NCBI GenBank assembly: GCA_036480375.1 | Contig: JAZGGI010000028.1 | Location: 62,001-126,000 of the forward strand | Source of the DNA: Candidatus Zixiibacteriota bacterium | Lineage (GTDB): Bacteria; Zixibacteria; MSB-5A5; GN15; JAAZOE01 | DNA: 64,000 nt | Direction: 5' to 3' | Part shown: in pieces, positions 63,311 to 64,000 of the stretch | How positions within the stretch are numbered: position 1 is the stretch's first letter | How the letters are laid out: every line of letters starts with the position of its first letter | The notes under the pieces: generated by a model | Seen by the model: the letters and a program-made list of their open reading frames with translations, nothing else | The model's database searches: none | What the model was told of the DNA's origin: nothing | Position numbers and translations under genes: made by a program

Positions 63311-64000
63311 CGTATTTTCAATGTACTTAGGGTTAAGAGTGCACATATAGCGCCTATTATCCAAAACCGGACGACAATTTTTGATTCATCCCATCCTAAT
63401 AATTCAAAGTGATGATGCAACGGAGCCATTTTGAAGATTCGCTTGCCTCTTAGTCGATAAGACATTACCTGAATTATGACCGACAGCGCTTCGGCCACGA
63501 ATACTCCTCCAACGATAACAAGCAAAAGTTCTTTCTTAATTAAGAGCGCGATGGCTCCCAAAGCTCCCCCCAACGCTAACGCTCCGGTATCACCCATGAA
63601 TACCTGGGCGGGGTGAGAATTAAACCACAAGAATCCCAACGAGGCGCCGATTACAGCAGCGCAATAAACCGCTAATTCTCCGGAACCGGGCATATACTCA
63701 ATAGCCAGATAGGAGGAATAGTCCGCGCGTCCGGCCAGGTAGGTCAATCCGGCGAAAGCGATAAAGCAAAATGCCGAAAGCCCTATTGCCAAACCATCAA
63801 GACCATCGGATAGGTTTACCGCGTTAGATGTACCGGTAATGACCACGATTATAAACGGAACGTAGAGAATGCCCAAATTAAGAATATAGTTTTTGAAAAA
63901 CGGTATATTAGTATGGGTGCTAAACTCACCGCTGGGCGGGAAATAATATAACAGCAGACCAAATAACAGACCGCAGCCAATTTGACCGATCATTTTCTTG
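63307..64000 (-). CDS. mraY: Phospho-MurNAc-pentapeptide transferase, C-terminal part (runs off right edge)
   Basis: About 230 codons of a roughly 360-residue membrane enzyme. The ATG at 63993 is internal and the gene starts outside the window. It transfers phospho-MurNAc-pentapeptide to undecaprenyl phosphate to make lipid I. Catalytic signatures are [13 protein letters not shown] (metal Asp), [12 protein letters not shown] and the [11 protein letters not shown] histidine triad. It is followed by murD with a 4-bp overlap. Confidence 0.96.
   Translation of the reverse strand, partial: KKMIGQIGCGLLFGLLLYYFPPSGEFSTHTNIPFFKNYILNLGILYVPFIIVVITGTSNAVNLSDGLDGLAIGLSAFCFIAFAGLTYLAGRADYSSYLAIEYMPGSGELAVYCAAVIGASLGFLWFNSHPAQVFMGDTGALALGGALGAIALLIKKELLLVIVGGVFVAEALSVIIQVMSYRLRGKRIFKMAPLHHHFELLGWDESKIVVRFWIIGAICALLTLSTLKIR

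Overview
The window is a bacterial chromosome segment of roughly 45% GC (estimated by eye), densely coding and with genes on both strands. I infer a member of the FCB superphylum, most likely Candidatus Zixibacteria or a close relative. The reasons are a secreted LVIVD-repeat protein ending in a paired GDAVFLINYxFK dockerin-like module, a second secreted protein ending in an NQPNPFNP... FlgD/type IX-like sorting domain, many lipoproteins and outer-membrane beta-barrels, and short palindromic intergenic repeats of the kind common in those genomes. No rRNA is present, so the phylum call is tentative. The promoter of the one tRNA gene looks like E. coli sigma70 (TTGACT-N17-GATTAT), not like the Bacteroidetes type.

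Layout. 1-8.9 kb: envelope genes (a beta-barrel protein running off the left edge, a DUF4097-like protein, a SpoU rRNA methyltransferase, a patatin/POTRA/BamA-like protein), a ClC protein with CBS domains, an FAD oxidoreductase and an alpha/beta hydrolase. 8.9-12.9 kb: a repeat-rich accessory stretch with hairpin repeats, a MITE-like element, an 87-bp direct repeat around a lipoprotein gene, a PD-(D/E)XK nuclease-like gene and small membrane proteins. 13-18.6 kb: Nfu and Mrp (Fe-S assembly), a sorted secreted protein, the remnant of a dockerin protein and a beta-CASP nuclease. 18.6-20.7 kb: a two-gene cassette with an intact RelA/SpoT nucleotidyltransferase. 21-23.9 kb: serine palmitoyltransferase-like and GNAT genes plus a lipoprotein, a probable sphingolipid module. 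24-28.3 kb: pgsA-pgpA-cinA-thpR-recA, preceded by a possible small RNA or attenuator. 28.4-35 kb: pyrF-pyrD-pyrK in one transcription unit with a giant TPR lipoprotein and a radical SAM protein. 35.2-38.4 kb: gmd-rmd-UDP-sugar dehydrogenase (surface sugars); rmd appears to start at ATT.

38.6-41.8 kb: histidine kinase, CheV, lipoprotein and sirtuin. 41.8-46.1 kb: acquired DNA. A 104-bp duplicate of the sirtuin 3' end lies beyond a DUF1295-like membrane protein, followed by an IS110 transposase fragment and a 2.2-kb islet that carries a K+ channel and is bounded by a 21-bp duplication of the tRNA-Ser 3' end. 46.4-55 kb: PerM/AI-2E transporter, a frameshifted beta-helix protein, a SprT-like metalloprotease with a tiny ORF upstream, purL, lpxH and the LVIVD/dockerin protein. 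55-64 kb: the dcw division/murein cluster read leftward as mraY-murD-ftsW-murG-murC-ftsQ-ftsA-ftsZ, with overlapping genes and without murB or ddl between murC and ftsQ.

The strongest leads for new biology are the RelA/SpoT plus unknown-protein cassette, the sphingolipid module, the tRNA-Ser islet with phased att-like repeats, the ATT start of rmd, and the two decaying secreted-protein genes.
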